From an uncultured Schlesneria sp. (GTDB lineage Bacteria > Planctomycetota > Planctomycetia > Planctomycetales > Planctomycetaceae): DNA of 55,522 bases. The position numbers were made by a program, and so were the translations under genes. The stretch's first letter is position 1; every line of letters starts with the position of its first letter. Location: assembly GCA_903834925.1 (NCBI GenBank), contig CAILLA010000256.1:1-55522 (forward strand), in the 5' to 3' direction. The notes under the pieces were generated by a model. That model did not search any database and had not been told where the DNA came from. It worked only from the letters and a program-made list of their open reading frames with translations. This document shows, piece after piece, positions 54,298-55,522 of this stretch.

Positions 54298-54327
54298 CAC
54301 TGCTTGACCGTCTTCGGTCAAGCAGTG
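54298..54327 (+). terminator. Strong hairpin terminator of the giant gene
   Basis: Perfect 13-bp arms (CACTGCTTGACCG and complement) with a 4-base loop start 23 bases after the giant gene's stop. A short T-rich stretch (TTCTT) follows. This is typical of an intrinsic terminator. Confidence 0.8.
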
Positions 54328-54359
54328 TTCTTCGGCCATCAGAACGAGAAGGATGAAAA

Positions 54360-54480
54360 CAAAAGATTTTTAACCACGAATCTGACGAATCGCACGAATA
54401 AGAATCAAGCAAGACTAATAGTCTTTTGAATTTTCTGATTAGCGAAAATTGGTGCTGATTAATGTTCCAATCCTTCTTCT
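54360..54480. repeat. Degenerate ACGAAT-type intergenic repeat
   Basis: AACCACGAATCTGACGAATC with further CACGAAT units is followed by a diverged inverted counterpart (TGATTAGCGAAAATTGGTGC). The pattern resembles dispersed CACGAAT-type intergenic repeats known in many bacteria. No gene is seen in 54328-54515. Confidence 0.35.
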
Positions 54481-54515
54481 TGCTTCTCGTTCAATGTGTT
54501 TCCTCGATCGTTAAT

Positions 54516-54539
54516 ATCTTACTGAGATCTCAGTAAGAT
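54516..54539. promoter_or_regulatory. 24-bp perfect palindrome, candidate GntR operator
   Basis: Half-site ATCTTACTGAGA is followed by its exact complement, 48 bases before the regulator gene's start. GntR-family dimers bind short palindromes near their own promoters, so autoregulation is plausible. The sequence does not match the usual FadR consensus (TGGTNNGACCA), so the call is by position and symmetry. Confidence 0.55.
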
Positions 54540-54587
54540 CTTCCTACAGACCGAGGACAACGTGACATCAAATTGGCAAAGCCTCAA

Positions 54588-55298
54588 ATGGCAAAACGGG
54601 CTATCTCTTCCATAGAAACTTCGACAGGTGCGGTGGCTTCTTCCGCGACGCCGCTTTTGCTGAAAGAACGGGCGTATCAAGAGATCCGCGAGTTGATTCA
54701 AACTGGTGACCTGAATTCCCAATCTAACGTCTCGGAACGGCAATTGGTCGAACGGCTGGGGATGAGCAAAACACCGATCCGAGCCGCTCTCGAAAACCTC
54801 GAAATGCAAGGCTTGGTGACCGTCTCGCCTCAACGAGGAATTCTGGTCCGCGAGCTATCCGCTCGTGAAACTTCCGAATTGTTTGATGTCAGAATGGCCA
54901 TCGAACCTTATATCGCCGCACAACTGGCACGTCGTACATTAAACGTTTCCCAGCGAGAACAACTGAAAGCCAATCTTCGCGAACAGCGTCTGGCTGCCAA
55001 GACCGAAGATGCTCTTCGTGCCACGCAACTCGATATCGCGTTCCATCGACTGCTGGCAGCGATACTCGAAAATCAGGAAATGATGATCTGGCTGGAACGG
55101 TGTTTCGACAAACTGCACCGATCCGTCTTAAGAGTCAATCAAATGGCACGGAATCGATTACAAAAGAGCTACGAAGATCACGACGCGGTCGCCAAATCGA
55201 TCCTGTCGGGATCTCACAATGACGCGGCACATCACATGAAAGAACATCTCGCTTTTGGCCGCCAATTTTTGTTGGTTGGCGAATCAAGCTTCGAATGA
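54588..55298 (+). CDS. GntR-family transcriptional regulator, FCD subfamily
   Basis: A 236-residue regulator. The winged helix lies at about 25-90 (LLLKERAYQEIRELI..., recognition helix around SERQLVERLGMSKTPIRAAL, wing VSPQRGILVREL). An FCD all-helical effector domain spans about 98-230, with conserved acidic and His residues DIAFHRLL, EDHDAV and HMKEHLAF that in relatives bind a metal and carboxylic-acid ligands. The ligand is unknown. ATG 54588 is chosen; TTG 54573 is an in-frame alternative. It has a palindromic operator candidate upstream and no co-directional gene in the window, so its target is unclear. Confidence 0.85.
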   Translation: MAKRAISSIETSTGAVASSATPLLLKERAYQEIRELIQTGDLNSQSNVSERQLVERLGMSKTPIRAALENLEMQGLVTVSPQRGILVRELSARETSELFDVRMAIEPYIAAQLARRTLNVSQREQLKANLREQRLAAKTEDALRATQLDIAFHRLLAAILENQEMMIWLERCFDKLHRSVLRVNQMARNRLQKSYEDHDAVAKSILSGSHNDAAHHMKEHLAFGRQFLLVGESSFE

Positions 55299-55317
55299 AT
55301 GAACCGTATGCAACATC

Positions 55318-55380
55318 AGCCCGACGCGCAAGTTTTGAAATTTCACATTTGGGGTTTCGAGAGTGAAATCAAGAATTCCA
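55318..55380 (+). repeat. GCCCGACGCGC repeat-family copy
   Basis: AGCCCGACGCGCAAG begins 20 bases after the regulator stop. The following bases (TTTGAA, TTTGG, GTTTCGAGA) also match, in order, the reverse complement of 2635-2682. So the repeat is at least 50 bp long and occurs on both strands. Nothing else is recognised to the end of the window. Confidence 0.6.
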
Positions 55381-55522
55381 TGTAAAGGTGTCGGAGGGCG
55401 ACGGATTTGAAACCTCTGGGATGTGCGTAGGTGTTGGATGACAAGCTTTCCACCCTGGCTCGCCCAGGTGGGAGCAAATTTGGAAACCAGAAAATGCATG
55501 AAAAGCAGCGTCTTTGTTTTGG

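Noticed and set aside
1-55522. CRISPR array, tRNA, rRNA, prophage or transposase genes
   Set aside because: No regularly spaced short repeats, no cloverleaf or rRNA-like segment noticed, and no phage or transposase motif in any long frame.

Overview
The window looks like a chromosomal segment of a planctomycete, probably a Schlesneria/Planctomyces-type member of the Planctomycetota. This rests on gene content and style, not on a search: large intergenic spacers, many secreted proteins with PQQ, HEAT, TPR or Gly-rich character, a giant 3,873-residue exported TPR protein with C-terminal domains like those of Rhodopirellula DUF1581/DUF1583 proteins, HMA-type domains without CxxC, and GC-rich palindromic intergenic repeats. 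I saw no rRNA, tRNA, CRISPR array, insertion sequence or phage gene.

Layout. 1-7.3 kb holds housekeeping and metabolic genes: an HU protein with a His-rich tail, a small lipoprotein, dihydroorotate dehydrogenase, a GlcF-like Fe-S protein, a GlsB/YeaQ-type membrane protein, an SMP-30-like secreted propeller and ribokinase. Two copies of a 210-bp palindromic element and several copies of a GC-rich palindrome sit between them. 7.3-18.9 kb is a respiratory unit. A sigma-54 activator (minus strand) faces a plus-strand cbb3 oxidase cluster: diheme lipoprotein cytochrome c, an unknown membrane protein, CcoN, CcoO, a small membrane protein, a 59-residue CcoP-like anchor, the CcoI copper ATPase, a DsbD_2/TauE-like protein, another membrane protein, a two-PAS histidine kinase and a lone receiver protein. 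A sequence matching the -24/-12 promoter consensus lies in front of the cytochrome gene. 18.9-33.1 kb holds FtsH, a PQQ-propeller protein, a DUF58 protein, an MMPL/RND transporter, a secreted thioredoxin-fold protein, a dynamin-like or Era-like GTPase with a DUF697-like tail, a Gly-rich secreted protein, a HEAT-repeat protein and a beta carbonic anhydrase.

33.3-42.1 kb is the most interesting part: nine consecutive minus-strand genes, several overlapping or abutting, centred on two P-type-ATPase-like proteins. One (929 aa) keeps all the catalytic motifs but lacks the CPx metal motif. The second (728 aa) has the same architecture but has lost the phosphorylation site, the TGE loop and the hinge motif, so it is a pseudo-ATPase. 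Around them are an HMA-like/DUF454 fusion, a PGPGW-like membrane protein, a 37-residue membrane microprotein, a 72-residue membrane protein, a Lys/Ser/Pro-rich hypothetical protein, and two paralogous small membrane proteins near the two ends. The combination recalls the P1B-6-ATPase-centred fez (ferrosome) operons. I propose a ferrosome-like or other membrane metal-handling compartment system, as inference only.

42.7-54.3 kb is one gene for the giant TPR protein, ended by a perfect hairpin. The window closes with a GntR/FCD regulator preceded by a perfect 24-bp palindrome.
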